64,000 bases of DNA from Pectobacterium polonicum (GTDB lineage: Bacteria > Pseudomonadota > Gammaproteobacteria > Enterobacterales > Enterobacteriaceae): contig NZ_RJTN01000007.1 in NCBI RefSeq assembly GCF_005497185.1, positions 62,001-126,000 of the forward strand. The letters run 5' to 3'. A program made the position numbers and the translations under genes. Of this stretch, positions 39,447 through 48,662 are shown piece after piece (the first letter of the stretch is position 1; each line of letters starts with the position of its first letter). The notes under the pieces are model-generated. The model had not been told where the DNA came from. It was given only the letters and a program-made list of their open reading frames with translations, and did not search any database.

Positions 39447-40295
39447 TCATGAATTCAACGAAAAATCGACAGGAACCACTACCCAGCCGCTAACTGGCTG
39501 ATTGCCGCGCCGTGCCGGAACGAAAGACCAGCGCACCACCGTGTCTCTGGCAGCCTCGTCCAGTGACGGGTAGCCGCTTGATTGATGAATACGAATGGTT
39601 TGCACCTTGCCGTCGGCGCGTACCTGCACATTTAGCAGCACCGTGCCTTCATAACCGCGGCTAATCGCCACGTCGGGATAAGACGGCGAAGGGTTATGCA
39701 GGTAGTCAGCATTGGCCAGCGGCGGCGTTAACGGCGCGTCGACAGGCTGTACCGGCGCAGGCGTTGTTGGAGCAACTGTCGATGCGGTTTCCGTCTGGGG
39801 TTGCGGCGTCGGTTTAGGCGCGGGAGCGCTCTTTTTCACCGGTGTCTTTTTCGGTACAGGTTCAGGTTTTTTCTCCGGCACTTTTTTTTCCGGTGCAGGA
39901 GGCAGTAATGCACTTTCATCCACGAGCGGCTCGGTTATCGTTGGCTCTTCTAGCGGTTGTGGCGTCGGTGTCTCAGGTTCGGCAACCGGAACGACCTCTT
40001 GCACCACAGGTTCTGTTACCGTAGAAACCAGTTCAACGCTGACAGGCTGCGGCCGAGCAGGCACCGTAACGGGCGGTGTCGACGCGCTGTTGAATAACGC
40101 CAGCACTGCCGCATGCAATAGCAACGTCGCTACCACGGCCAGCCAGCGCTCCGGCCGGGATGACACCGTCGTATTTAGCTGCGGTAAACGCAACTGCACC
40201 GCACCGCTCACCCGCTGCGTGTTAGCCTGCGGCGTTGGCTCCGGTGAATAGGATCGGGATATCGGCGCGGCTCCCGCATAGAGTAATTCCGTCAT
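39447..40295 (-). CDS. tonB: TonB energy transducer
   Basis: 282-residue TonB protein. A short cytoplasmic stretch is followed by a TM at about 50-69 with the functional histidine (His61 in ATLLLHAAVLAL), then a long Pro/Glu/Lys-rich periplasmic linker with repeats such as PEKKVPEKKPEPVPKK, and the C-terminal TonB domain from about residue 195 (SPSYPDVAISRGYEGTVLL, VRADGKVQTI, SSGYPSLDEAA). Ribosome site AGGAG 9 bases upstream. First gene of an operon that continues through exbB, exbD and an ABC importer, unlike the stand-alone housekeeping tonB. Confidence 0.92.
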   Translation of the reverse strand: MTELLYAGAAPISRSYSPEPTPQANTQRVSGAVQLRLPQLNTTVSSRPERWLAVVATLLLHAAVLALFNSASTPPVTVPARPQPVSVELVSTVTEPVVQEVVPVAEPETPTPQPLEEPTITEPLVDESALLPPAPEKKVPEKKPEPVPKKTPVKKSAPAPKPTPQPQTETASTVAPTTPAPVQPVDAPLTPPLANADYLHNPSPSYPDVAISRGYEGTVLLNVQVRADGKVQTIRIHQSSGYPSLDEAARDTVVRWSFVPARRGNQPVSGWVVVPVDFSLNS

Positions 40296-40866
<571 letters not shown>

Positions 40867-41874
40867 ATGACGACATCAGGACGAAAATGGTTAGTGACCA
40901 GCATATTGGCAATGGGTATGGCCTGGTCAGGCATCACCTCCGCAATCACTGAAATTCGTATTGCCGCACCAGACATTGGCGCGGGTACAAAACCCAGCGG
41001 CGGTGGCCTGCTCGATGTCATCCACAGTCAGAAACTGCTGGAGCGCGAGTTTAGCAAAGATGGGATCAGTGTGCGCTGGACGTTCATCAAAGGCGCTGGC
41101 CCCGTCATTAATGAAGCATTTGGCAACCATCAGGTCGATGTAGCCTATCTGGGCGATTTAGCCAGCATTATCGGCCGTTCGCGCGGTCTGGATACCCGAG
41201 TGATCGCCGTAGCGTCACGCGGCATCAATCACTATCTGGCCGTGGCAAAAGGCTCTGGTATTGAGAAAATTGCCGACCTAAAAGGAAAACGCATCGGGAT
41301 CTTTCGTGGAACAGCAGGGGAACTTTCCTTCGTCAGCGCGCTTGATTCGCAAGGCCTGAAACCGTCTGACGTTAAGCTGATTAATCTCGATTTTGCCGCC
41401 GCCAGTGCGGCGTTAGCGGCCGGGCAGATCGATGCCACCTGGGGCGGTAGCAATACGCTATCATTGCGGGATAAAGGGCTGGCAGATATTCCACTCTCCA
41501 GCCGCGACCTGAACGGAGCGGGCCAGCTCAGCGGCTTCCTGTTGGTGGATGAGAAATTCGCCAAAGGCAACGAAGATATTCTTCGCCGCTTAGTCAAGGT
41601 TCAGCGGGAAGCGGCAAACTGGGCTAGCGACAATAAAAACAAGGATGAATTTATTCAGCTATTAGCGACCCAGTCAGGCTACCCGGAAAATATATTACGC
41701 GTCGAGTGGGATACATTACCGCCATTAACTGAGCGTCTTTCGCCAGAATTGGATACCGCTTTCGTGGAAAAATTAAAACGTGCCGTCACATTGGCCGATG
41801 AATCGCGTCTTATTCGGCAACCGTTTGATGTCGATAAATGGCTGGATGATTCTTATCTAAAAGCAACACAGTAA
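40867..41874 (+). CDS. ABC importer periplasmic substrate-binding protein (SsuA/NMT1-type)
   Basis: 335-residue exported binding protein. ATG 40867 opens a signal peptide (TTSGRKWLVTSILAMGMAWS, cut near TSA/IT); the open frame upstream runs into repeat copy 2 and is not expected to be coding. The mature protein has the SsuA/TauA-like fold signs: EIRIAAPDIGAG, then GAGPVINEAFGNHQVDVAYLG, HYLAVAKGSGI, DLKGKRIGIFRGTAGE and INLDFAAASAALAAGQIDATWGG. It should deliver ligand to the permease and ATPase coded on the other strand (35927-38295). Ligand class in the family is sulfonates, nitrate, thiamine precursor or aromatic acids; not assignable here. Confidence 0.88.
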   Translation: MTTSGRKWLVTSILAMGMAWSGITSAITEIRIAAPDIGAGTKPSGGGLLDVIHSQKLLEREFSKDGISVRWTFIKGAGPVINEAFGNHQVDVAYLGDLASIIGRSRGLDTRVIAVASRGINHYLAVAKGSGIEKIADLKGKRIGIFRGTAGELSFVSALDSQGLKPSDVKLINLDFAAASAALAAGQIDATWGGSNTLSLRDKGLADIPLSSRDLNGAGQLSGFLLVDEKFAKGNEDILRRLVKVQREAANWASDNKNKDEFIQLLATQSGYPENILRVEWDTLPPLTERLSPELDTAFVEKLKRAVTLADESRLIRQPFDVDKWLDDSYLKATQ

Positions 41875-41901
41875 TTTACCCCCCCAAATTATAACTCGTG
41901 T

Positions 41902-41924
41902 ATTGCCGTGACATTCACGGCAAT
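41902..41924 (+). other. Hairpin between binding-protein and receptor genes
   Basis: Perfect 10-bp stem attgccgtga/tcacggcaat, 3-nt loop, without a T-tract. It may trim or attenuate the transcript between the abundant binding protein and the receptor. Confidence 0.55.
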
Positions 41925-41956
41925 CGGCAGCCTATTGACTCAATTCGGAAAACGCT

Positions 41957-44227
41957 ATGTATTTAAAAAAACACCAACAGTATTTAAAAAAACACCAGCG
42001 CAGCATAACGTCAGGCATTGTAATGAGCTGCGTCTTAACGCTCCCCGCTATGGCGCGAGCTGCCGACCCGCAGATCGCAACGGATAATGCGCCCCGCACG
42101 GAAGCCACAACCGCCGCCCCCGTCCAACTGAAACGTGTGAAAGTTAACGCCCAGCGCGCGCCTGTTCAGCCGCCGACCACGCTGGCATCGGTGATCGACG
42201 GCAAAACGCTCGAAGAAGAACGGCTCTACCGCTTTGAGGAATTGTCACAGCTGGTGACGGGTCTGGATGTCGATACCGTAGATGTGATGGATACGACCGT
42301 AACCATTCGTGGGATTGGCGATGGTGGCGAGAGCGGCACCAACATCGGTATGCCGGGCAGCGTGGGGCTGTTTGTCGATGGCGTCTACTTATCCCGCCCC
42401 GGTGTCATCTCTAACGATTTGCTGGATATCGACAGCACCCGCGTGCTGAAAGGTGCACAGGGCGCCGCTTATGGCTTTAATACTACCGGCGGCGCGATTG
42501 ATATTCGCACCCGCAAACCCACCTTCACACCCGAATATTCACTGGAGCAATCGTTCGGACAACGCGGCTACCTGCAATCCAAACTGATGGCTTCCGGGCC
42601 ACTCAGCGACCATTGGGCAGGCCGTATCAACCTGTCCCGTACCGAACGCGGCGGAAACGTCACGAATATCGAAAACGGCCATAAGCTCGGAGGCAGCACC
42701 AATAACGGCGTGCGCGGCCAGTTGCTGTATCAGCCCAATGACAGTTTTAGCCTCAGAATCACCGGCGACTACAGCGATTCTACTCAGCGCCCCGTTTCGG
42801 TTCTGGTGAGCGCAACCGACGCCTTTCGCACTCGCGCCGAACAAACTGGCCTCAAGGTCGTGGGCGGTCGTCAGGTCGCCATGGATGACGAGAACGTCAT
42901 TCGTGTTGCGCAAGGCGGCGGCTCGGTCGAGGCCAACTGGAAACTGAAGAGTGGATTTAGCCTGAATTCTCTCTCCTCATTGCGCTATTTCCGCGTCTTG
43001 CCCAGCACAGCGGATAACTGGAACATTCCGCTCTATAGCGACAGCGGCGCTGACGTGCGCGATCGCGTCTGGTCGCAAAGTTTTTGGCTGGATTCACCCA
43101 AAGGCAATAAGGTCGATTACTCACTCGGCGTCGATTACTGGGGAGAGAACCTCGATACCGAGGCAAACAGTCGCTACTACAACGACAATCGCGTACGGAC
43201 ATGGGTAGGCAATGGCTATCAGGGCATTAACGTTCAGCGCTTTGGTACGTTAGATGACACCGTTTATTCCGTCTATGGCCGCGGAACCTGGCACGCCGCC
43301 GATAAGCTGGATGTCATTGTCGGCCTGCGCCAGACCTACGAGAAAAAAGAGGGAACGTTTGTTCGCAGGAACCGCGCAACCTTTGATTCTGGCCCGCTCT
43401 CGCAAACCAACCGCCTGCCTTCTGGCTCCGTCAGCCTAAACTGGTTCGCGGCACCGAACGTCACCCCTTACCTCACGCTGGGCTACGGGGAGAAATCCGG
43501 CGGCCTGAACGTGTCATCTGGGGCGGCAAGGCAACTGGGGATCGACTCGCTGTACGTCGATCCAGAGAAAACTCGCTCGGCGGAGCTGGGGGTTAAAACT
43601 CACTGGCTACAGCGCAAAGTGGAATGGAATACCGCGCTGTTCTGGAGCGTTGTCGAAGATTTCCAGAATAACGCCTATGACGAAGAAACGGATACCAGCT
43701 ACCTGATTAATGCCGGGAAATTCCGCTCACGTGGCGGGGAATCTCAGTTGACGCTGCGCCCGCTTGATGGCCTGAGCATCAGTCTGGCCGGTACGCTGTT
43801 GGATGCCAGTTATCTGAACTTCCCTAACGCCCGCTGCCCGGCAGAAATTTCCGCCGTCTCGTGCGATATGTCAGGAAAACGCGTCTTCAAATCCCCCACG
43901 TTGAGCTACAACACGCGCGTGCGTTATCAGTGGGATACGCCAAACAATCTGCAAGCCTCAGTTTCCGGGCAATGGTCATGGCGGAGCTGGGCCTATGGCA
44001 CGCTCGATGATTCCGAGAGCAACCGTATTCCGGCTTATGGCGTGCTAAACCTGTCTAGCGGGCTGAGCGGCAAGCAAGGCGACAACCGTTGGAACGTGTC
44101 GCTGTGGGTGAAAAATGCGCTGGATAAGAACTACTACCGCTCTGTCAGAGGCTCTAGCGCCACAACGGGCGTGATTGGCGAACCGCGCATGGTCGGCATC
44201 TCCGTGGGCTACGACTTCAAGGGCTAA
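41957..44227 (+). CDS. TonB-dependent outer-membrane receptor
   Basis: 756-residue receptor that should bring a specific ligand through the outer membrane with TonB energy. The signal peptide ends at MARA/ADPQ (near 36) after an unusually long basic start that contains a 7-residue tandem duplication (YLKKHQQ YLKKHQR). A TonB-box-like stretch, RVKVNAQ, follows near 60. The plug spans about 75-190 (TLEEERLYRFEELSQL, VTIRGIGDGG, GLFVDGVYLSRPG, RVLKGAQGAAYGFNTTGGAI). The rest is a 22-strand-type barrel ending in GEPRMVGISVGYDFKG with a C-terminal aromatic near the end. Gene order with the binding protein, the lyase and the dedicated TonB points to one uptake pathway. Confidence 0.92.
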   Translation: MYLKKHQQYLKKHQRSITSGIVMSCVLTLPAMARAADPQIATDNAPRTEATTAAPVQLKRVKVNAQRAPVQPPTTLASVIDGKTLEEERLYRFEELSQLVTGLDVDTVDVMDTTVTIRGIGDGGESGTNIGMPGSVGLFVDGVYLSRPGVISNDLLDIDSTRVLKGAQGAAYGFNTTGGAIDIRTRKPTFTPEYSLEQSFGQRGYLQSKLMASGPLSDHWAGRINLSRTERGGNVTNIENGHKLGGSTNNGVRGQLLYQPNDSFSLRITGDYSDSTQRPVSVLVSATDAFRTRAEQTGLKVVGGRQVAMDDENVIRVAQGGGSVEANWKLKSGFSLNSLSSLRYFRVLPSTADNWNIPLYSDSGADVRDRVWSQSFWLDSPKGNKVDYSLGVDYWGENLDTEANSRYYNDNRVRTWVGNGYQGINVQRFGTLDDTVYSVYGRGTWHAADKLDVIVGLRQTYEKKEGTFVRRNRATFDSGPLSQTNRLPSGSVSLNWFAAPNVTPYLTLGYGEKSGGLNVSSGAARQLGIDSLYVDPEKTRSAELGVKTHWLQRKVEWNTALFWSVVEDFQNNAYDEETDTSYLINAGKFRSRGGESQLTLRPLDGLSISLAGTLLDASYLNFPNARCPAEISAVSCDMSGKRVFKSPTLSYNTRVRYQWDTPNNLQASVSGQWSWRSWAYGTLDDSESNRIPAYGVLNLSSGLSGKQGDNRWNVSLWVKNALDKNYYRSVRGSSATTGVIGEPRMVGISVGYDFKG

Positions 44228-44231
44228 TGTC

Positions 44232-47003
44232 ATGAGTAAGAGGACGTATTCACGCCGACGCTTCCTGCGTGACAGTACCTTGCTGGCGCTGTCGGCACCG
44301 TTCTGGAGCTCTGCCGCTGTGCCTTTGGCAGCGGCTTCCAACCGCGCTGGCAAAGACACACCGCAGGTCAGCCTGCGCTGGCTGGACGGGCAGATCCCCC
44401 GTTCGTTTACGGGCGTCTCCTGGGGCGCTCCCTGGCCGCAGGGGGCGGTACGCAGCGACAGTGGTTTCCAGTTGCATGATGCGCAACAACGAACTTATGA
44501 CCTGCAAAGCTGGCCGCTGGCTCGCTGGCCAGACGGTTCGATTAAATGGTCGGCGCATGCGCTGGGCGGCGATACCGCGCCGGAAGACGGCCTGACGCTG
44601 CGGCCGATTCCCGTTAAGGACATACCGGCGGGGTCAGAGATGGTTAGCGAGCACGCGCGCGGCTGGACAATCGATACCGGCCATATTCGCTGCGTCATTC
44701 CACGTTCAGGCTCTCGCTTGATCGAAGAAATCTGGCGGGATAATCGGCTGGCGTTAACCAATGGCAGGCTGGTGCTGCGTATGCAGCGTGGGACGGAAAC
44801 GGACAGCACGCTGACGCAGGACGCGTATCAGGGTGAGATCGACACGGTCACCGTAGAGCAAAGCGGGCCGCAGCGCACGGTGATTGCGCTGCGCGGTACG
44901 CACCATGCGCAACAGCCGGGGGTTAAGCGCATCCCCTTTATTATTCGGCTGTATAGCTATGCAAATACCGATTCGCTGCGCGTGGTACATACCCTTGTCT
45001 ATGACAACGGCGACGATCAACTTAGCCTAAAAGGGCTTGGGCTGGCGTTCGATGTGCCGCTACAGGGGGAACTGCACGATCGCCATGTACGCTTCGTTTC
45101 CGATCAAGGTGGACTTTTTCGTGAAGCGGTACGCGGTCTGAGCGGATTACGCCGCGATCCCGGTGCAGCCGTTATCGCGGCGCAGCTCGCCGGAAAAGCA
45201 ACACCGCCGATCGCCGATTTTTCACCGGAGGTTGGCAAACGTCTGGATTACATTCCCGCGTTTGGCAGCTACCGCCTGACCCAACACCATCCCGACGGTT
45301 TTCAGATCCATAAACGCACCGAGGCCGGACGGGGCTGGCTGCTTTCCGCCACGGGCGAACGGGCAGCAGGCGTCGGCTATCTGGGTACGCCAACCGGCGG
45401 CGTAGCGTTCGGCCTGCGTAATTTCTGGCAGAGCTACCCCGCCAGTCTGGAAATCAACAATGCCCACACCGACGTGGCAACCGTCACACTCTGGCTATGG
45501 TCACCGTGGGCAGAACCGATGGATATGCGCTTTTATCATGACGGTTTGGGTCAGGATACCCATGACAAACAGCGTGAAGGGTTAGCAATCACGTATGAAG
45601 ATTACGAACCGGGCTTCGGCTCGGCGGTCGGCGTGGCACGCACCAGCGAACTGTTTATCGATGTGCTGCCCGCGACGCCCGATGCGGAAAATCTGGTGAC
45701 GCGAGCACGGCGTATGCAGCAACCGCCGCTGCTGGTAGCGAACTCACCGGATTTGTACCGCGCACAGGCATTTGGATCGATGTGGGCGCCCGCCTCCGCA
45801 GCCACACCAGCCCGAACCCGGTTAGAGAAGCAGTTGGGCGCGTATTTCGATGCCTACCAGCAGGAGGTCGAGCAGCGCAAATGGTACGGCTTCTGGGATT
45901 TCGGCGACGTCATGCATACCTATGACAGCGACCGTCACGTCTGGCGCTACGATGTGGGTGGCTATGCGTGGGATAACTCGGAGTTGAGTACCGATCTGTG
46001 GCTCTGGTATTACTTCCTGCACAGCGGGCGCGCCGACGTGTTTCGTATGGCGGAAGCCATGACGCGCCACACCGGTGAAGTTGACGTGCACCATTTGGGG
46101 CAATTTAGCCCACTGGGGTCACGGCACAATGTTCGCCATTGGGGCGACAGCGCCAAACAGTTGCGTATTTCTACCGTCGCTAACCGACGTTTTCTCTACT
46201 ACCTCACCGCCGATGAGCGCATCGGTGAACTGATGGATGAGCAGGTTGAAGCACTGCGCACGCTAAACGCGGTGCTGCCCGGCCGCAAAATCGGCCAGAC
46301 ACATCCTGCCAGTCCAAATCATATCAGCCTGGGTTTCGGCACCGACTGGGGGGCCGTCTCCGCAGCCTGGCTCACGGCCTGGGAACGCTACGGCGATCCA
46401 GCAATGCGTGAACGGTTGCTCAACAGCATGCAAACGCTAGCCGCCCAGCCACACGGCTTTTTCACCGGCAGCGCCGCCATCGACCCCGACACTGGCAGAT
46501 TCCTCCCCGCACCTGAGGATCAGGTAGAGATTTCGCATTTGAGCGCGGTATTTGGTCTGACAGAAATCTGTAGCGAGCTGGTTGAGGTACTGCCCGATCC
46601 GGCCTTTACGCGCGCGTGGCTCGACTACTGTCAGTTCTATAACGACCCCGTTACGTTAAGCGCACGGGTCGGCAAGACGGTGAAGAAACTTAATTTAGCG
46701 CAAGGCCATGCACGGCTGACCGCTTTTGCCGCGCGGCAACTGAATGATCCCACGTTGGCACAGCGTGCCTGGGCAGAATTTAACGCAGGCAGCGGCGGCA
46801 TTGCTAACCCAACGCTCACGCAGCGACGCCTGACACCGCCTGACGTGCTCTACCCCATCAACGAACCGGTGATCAATTCCACCATTGATAAACATTCCGG
46901 TAGTACCGCGGCAACCAATCTGGCGACCAACGCCGTCGCTCAATGGGGATTAACCGCCATCGCCCTGCTGGCCTTGCTGGATGACATCCCCGCTTCTTCT
47001 TAA
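44232..47003 (+). CDS. Tat-exported protein of the exo-rhamnogalacturonan lyase (PL26/YetA)-like family
   Basis: 923 residues. ATG 44232, 4 bases after the receptor stop, opens a twin-arginine signal, YSRRRFLRDSTLLALSAPFW, so the folded protein should be exported by Tat to the periplasm. The mature N-terminus reads LRWLDGQIPRSFTGVSWGAP and then SWPLARWPDGSIKWSAHAL, the start pattern I recall for the YetA/PcRGLX group of exo-rhamnogalacturonan lyases. Further conserved-looking blocks are FWDFGDVMHTYD, WDNSELSTDLWLWYY, HHLGQFSPLGSRHNVRHWG and GTDWGAVSAAWL, rich in His, Asp and Trp, as expected of an (alpha/alpha) catalytic barrel. The function is inferred from family resemblance only. Confidence 0.75.
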   Translation: MSKRTYSRRRFLRDSTLLALSAPFWSSAAVPLAAASNRAGKDTPQVSLRWLDGQIPRSFTGVSWGAPWPQGAVRSDSGFQLHDAQQRTYDLQSWPLARWPDGSIKWSAHALGGDTAPEDGLTLRPIPVKDIPAGSEMVSEHARGWTIDTGHIRCVIPRSGSRLIEEIWRDNRLALTNGRLVLRMQRGTETDSTLTQDAYQGEIDTVTVEQSGPQRTVIALRGTHHAQQPGVKRIPFIIRLYSYANTDSLRVVHTLVYDNGDDQLSLKGLGLAFDVPLQGELHDRHVRFVSDQGGLFREAVRGLSGLRRDPGAAVIAAQLAGKATPPIADFSPEVGKRLDYIPAFGSYRLTQHHPDGFQIHKRTEAGRGWLLSATGERAAGVGYLGTPTGGVAFGLRNFWQSYPASLEINNAHTDVATVTLWLWSPWAEPMDMRFYHDGLGQDTHDKQREGLAITYEDYEPGFGSAVGVARTSELFIDVLPATPDAENLVTRARRMQQPPLLVANSPDLYRAQAFGSMWAPASAATPARTRLEKQLGAYFDAYQQEVEQRKWYGFWDFGDVMHTYDSDRHVWRYDVGGYAWDNSELSTDLWLWYYFLHSGRADVFRMAEAMTRHTGEVDVHHLGQFSPLGSRHNVRHWGDSAKQLRISTVANRRFLYYLTADERIGELMDEQVEALRTLNAVLPGRKIGQTHPASPNHISLGFGTDWGAVSAAWLTAWERYGDPAMRERLLNSMQTLAAQPHGFFTGSAAIDPDTGRFLPAPEDQVEISHLSAVFGLTEICSELVEVLPDPAFTRAWLDYCQFYNDPVTLSARVGKTVKKLNLAQGHARLTAFAARQLNDPTLAQRAWAEFNAGSGGIANPTLTQRRLTPPDVLYPINEPVINSTIDKHSGSTAATNLATNAVAQWGLTAIALLALLDDIPASS

Positions 47004-47021
47004 TGCCGCCATCCGGCGGCA
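47004..47021 (+). other. Intercistronic hairpin before the DUF6250-like gene
   Basis: Stem tgccgcc/ggcggca with loop atcc, starting at the lyase stop codon and ending 17 bases before the next ATG. Could protect or delay the downstream message. Confidence 0.55.
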
Positions 47022-47038
47022 CGTTACAGGACATCACC

Positions 47039-47731
47039 ATGATTGACCCTAGCTGTACTGAAAACACGCTCCTCCTGTCGCCACAGACAAGCGACACACG
47101 TAACATTATCGATTCCCCCCACCGTGCGGCGCTTATCTGGTCCACCGATTCAGACGGTCAGCCGCTACGCTGGCAGGTGGAGCAAGAAGACCCTGACCGC
47201 ACCACGATCCAGACCACGCCTGAGCGCCTGACGCTGGAGAGCGCGGCCGGGCTGACGATCTGGCTGGATGCGCCGCTCTCAGGCACCTATCGCATCGCCT
47301 TTACGCGGGAGCTTTTGGTCACGGATCGCCCTCACGACCGCGTGTCCGACCTCAATCAGTTCTGGGCCGCGCGCGATCTGCATAATCCGAACCTGTTTAC
47401 CCGGCACGGCAAGCTCAACGAATACGACAGCCTGAATCTGTACTATGTCGGCATGGGCGGCAACTGGAACAGCACCACGCGCTTTCGTTACTACGACGGT
47501 CACGGCGAGCGCCTGCTACTGGGTGAATACACCGATGCCACGCATCTGCTGCGCCCTCATCATCGCTATCGTATCGTGATTGAAGTGGATCGGCGGGAAA
47601 CGCGTTTTTGGGTTGATGACGTGCTCTATTTCCGCGCCAGCTACCCGAACACGCCCGCTCCGGGCTATTTCGGCTTTCGGACGGTATTTTCACGTCAGGA
47701 AATCAGCGAGTTCAGCATTACCCCGCTGTAA
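47039..47731 (+). CDS. DUF6250-like protein (concanavalin-type beta-sandwich expected)
   Basis: 230 residues from ATG 47039, which has AGGA 7 bases upstream; an ATG overlapping the lyase stop (TAATG, 47003) is also in frame but lacks a ribosome site. No signal peptide is seen. Family-like pieces: YRIAFTRELLVTD, SDLNQFWAARDLHNPN, YYVGMGGNWNSTTRFRYYDG, HRYRIVIEVDRRETRFWVDD, APGYFGFRTVFSRQEIS, which resemble DUF6250 domains attached to carbohydrate-active proteins. It directly follows the lyase-like gene and its 3' end overlaps the LysR gene by 14 bases. If it is cytoplasmic it may handle the imported product; an undetected export route is the alternative. Confidence 0.7.
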   Translation: MIDPSCTENTLLLSPQTSDTRNIIDSPHRAALIWSTDSDGQPLRWQVEQEDPDRTTIQTTPERLTLESAAGLTIWLDAPLSGTYRIAFTRELLVTDRPHDRVSDLNQFWAARDLHNPNLFTRHGKLNEYDSLNLYYVGMGGNWNSTTRFRYYDGHGERLLLGEYTDATHLLRPHHRYRIVIEVDRRETRFWVDDVLYFRASYPNTPAPGYFGFRTVFSRQEISEFSITPL

Positions 47732-48647
47732 GCGACACAGGCACACCGTGCAGGTCGCCATCGACCTGCACGAAGGTGTCGATCAGCTTACGCGCCAGCA
47801 GGGACAGGCGGGCGTCCGCCAGATAAATGATGCCGTAATGGGTATAGAATTCGTCGGTGTTATCGTCCAGACCCGCAACCTTCAACATATGCAGGCCGTA
47901 CCGTTCGGGCTCATTGAAATGATTGGTCGTGCCGATGGCATCTGAATGGCGTACCACATCTAGCAGACTGTAGCCATTTTCACACTCAATGCTGGTGCGA
48001 ATATCCAGTTTACCGCTCAGTTGCACCAGCGCACGGTGCAGGTTGGGCGGGCGGATCGTTGCCGCCAGCGGGTAGGAGAAGAATTGCTCGACGGTAATCG
48101 CTTCCTGTGCCGCCAGCGGGTGCCCGCTGCGGCAGCAAAAACCCCAGCGATGCTGGCTCAACGGCTGTACCCGATAGCGGGTATCAAATTCAAAGTTACG
48201 CATATCCGCCACAATGAAATCCAGTTCTTCGGCCATGAGCCGATGGCCCAGCGCCTGCCAGTTATCAACGCGAAAGACCATCCGCACCTTGGGATACAGC
48301 CGGGAGAACGCTCCGATCACCTGCGGCATCAGCCAGGCGGCGGGAGCAGGGCCGCAGCCAAAATTCACTTCGCCCGCCTCTTTCTCATTGAACTGCTGGA
48401 TATCGTTAAACAGATCGTGCGTCTGATTAATCAGGCGACGCGCGTGTTCCAGCACCACCAGCCCTTTCGGCGTCGGCTCCAGTTGGTTCATGCGATCGAT
48501 TAAACGCGTGCCAATGGTCTGTTCCAGAGACTGGATGCTACGGCTGAAAGCGGATTGGGATAGCTTCATCGCCTGTGCCGCCGACGTAAAATTGCGATGC
48601 TCAATCAGGGCAATAAAGTGACGCAGTTGGCGAAGATCGATATTCAT
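47718..48647 (-). CDS. LysR-family regulator, probable controller of the uptake locus
   Basis: LysR regulator, 309 residues from ATG 48647 (MNIDLRQLRHFIALIEH); an in-frame ATG five codons upstream cannot be excluded. Helix-turn-helix: RNFTSAAQAMKLSQSAFSRS (23-42 from the upstream start), then LEQTIGTRLIDR. The effector domain has FGCGPAPAAWLMPQVIGAF and other typical blocks. Convergent with the DUF6250-like gene, overlapping it by 14 bases. Position at the end of the locus suggests it senses the imported compound; no divergent target lies next to it. Confidence 0.85.
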   Translation of the reverse strand: MNIDLRQLRHFIALIEHRNFTSAAQAMKLSQSAFSRSIQSLEQTIGTRLIDRMNQLEPTPKGLVVLEHARRLINQTHDLFNDIQQFNEKEAGEVNFGCGPAPAAWLMPQVIGAFSRLYPKVRMVFRVDNWQALGHRLMAEELDFIVADMRNFEFDTRYRVQPLSQHRWGFCCRSGHPLAAQEAITVEQFFSYPLAATIRPPNLHRALVQLSGKLDIRTSIECENGYSLLDVVRHSDAIGTTNHFNEPERYGLHMLKVAGLDDNTDEFYTHYGIIYLADARLSLLARKLIDTFVQVDGDLHGVPVSLTAG

Positions 48648-48662
48648 AGCGCGGCGAGTCAT

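Noticed and set aside
39712-40251. Open plus-strand frame of 179 codons, Gly/Ser/Thr-rich
   Set aside because: It is exactly antisense to the Pro-rich linker of tonB, whose codons produce such a frame by composition.
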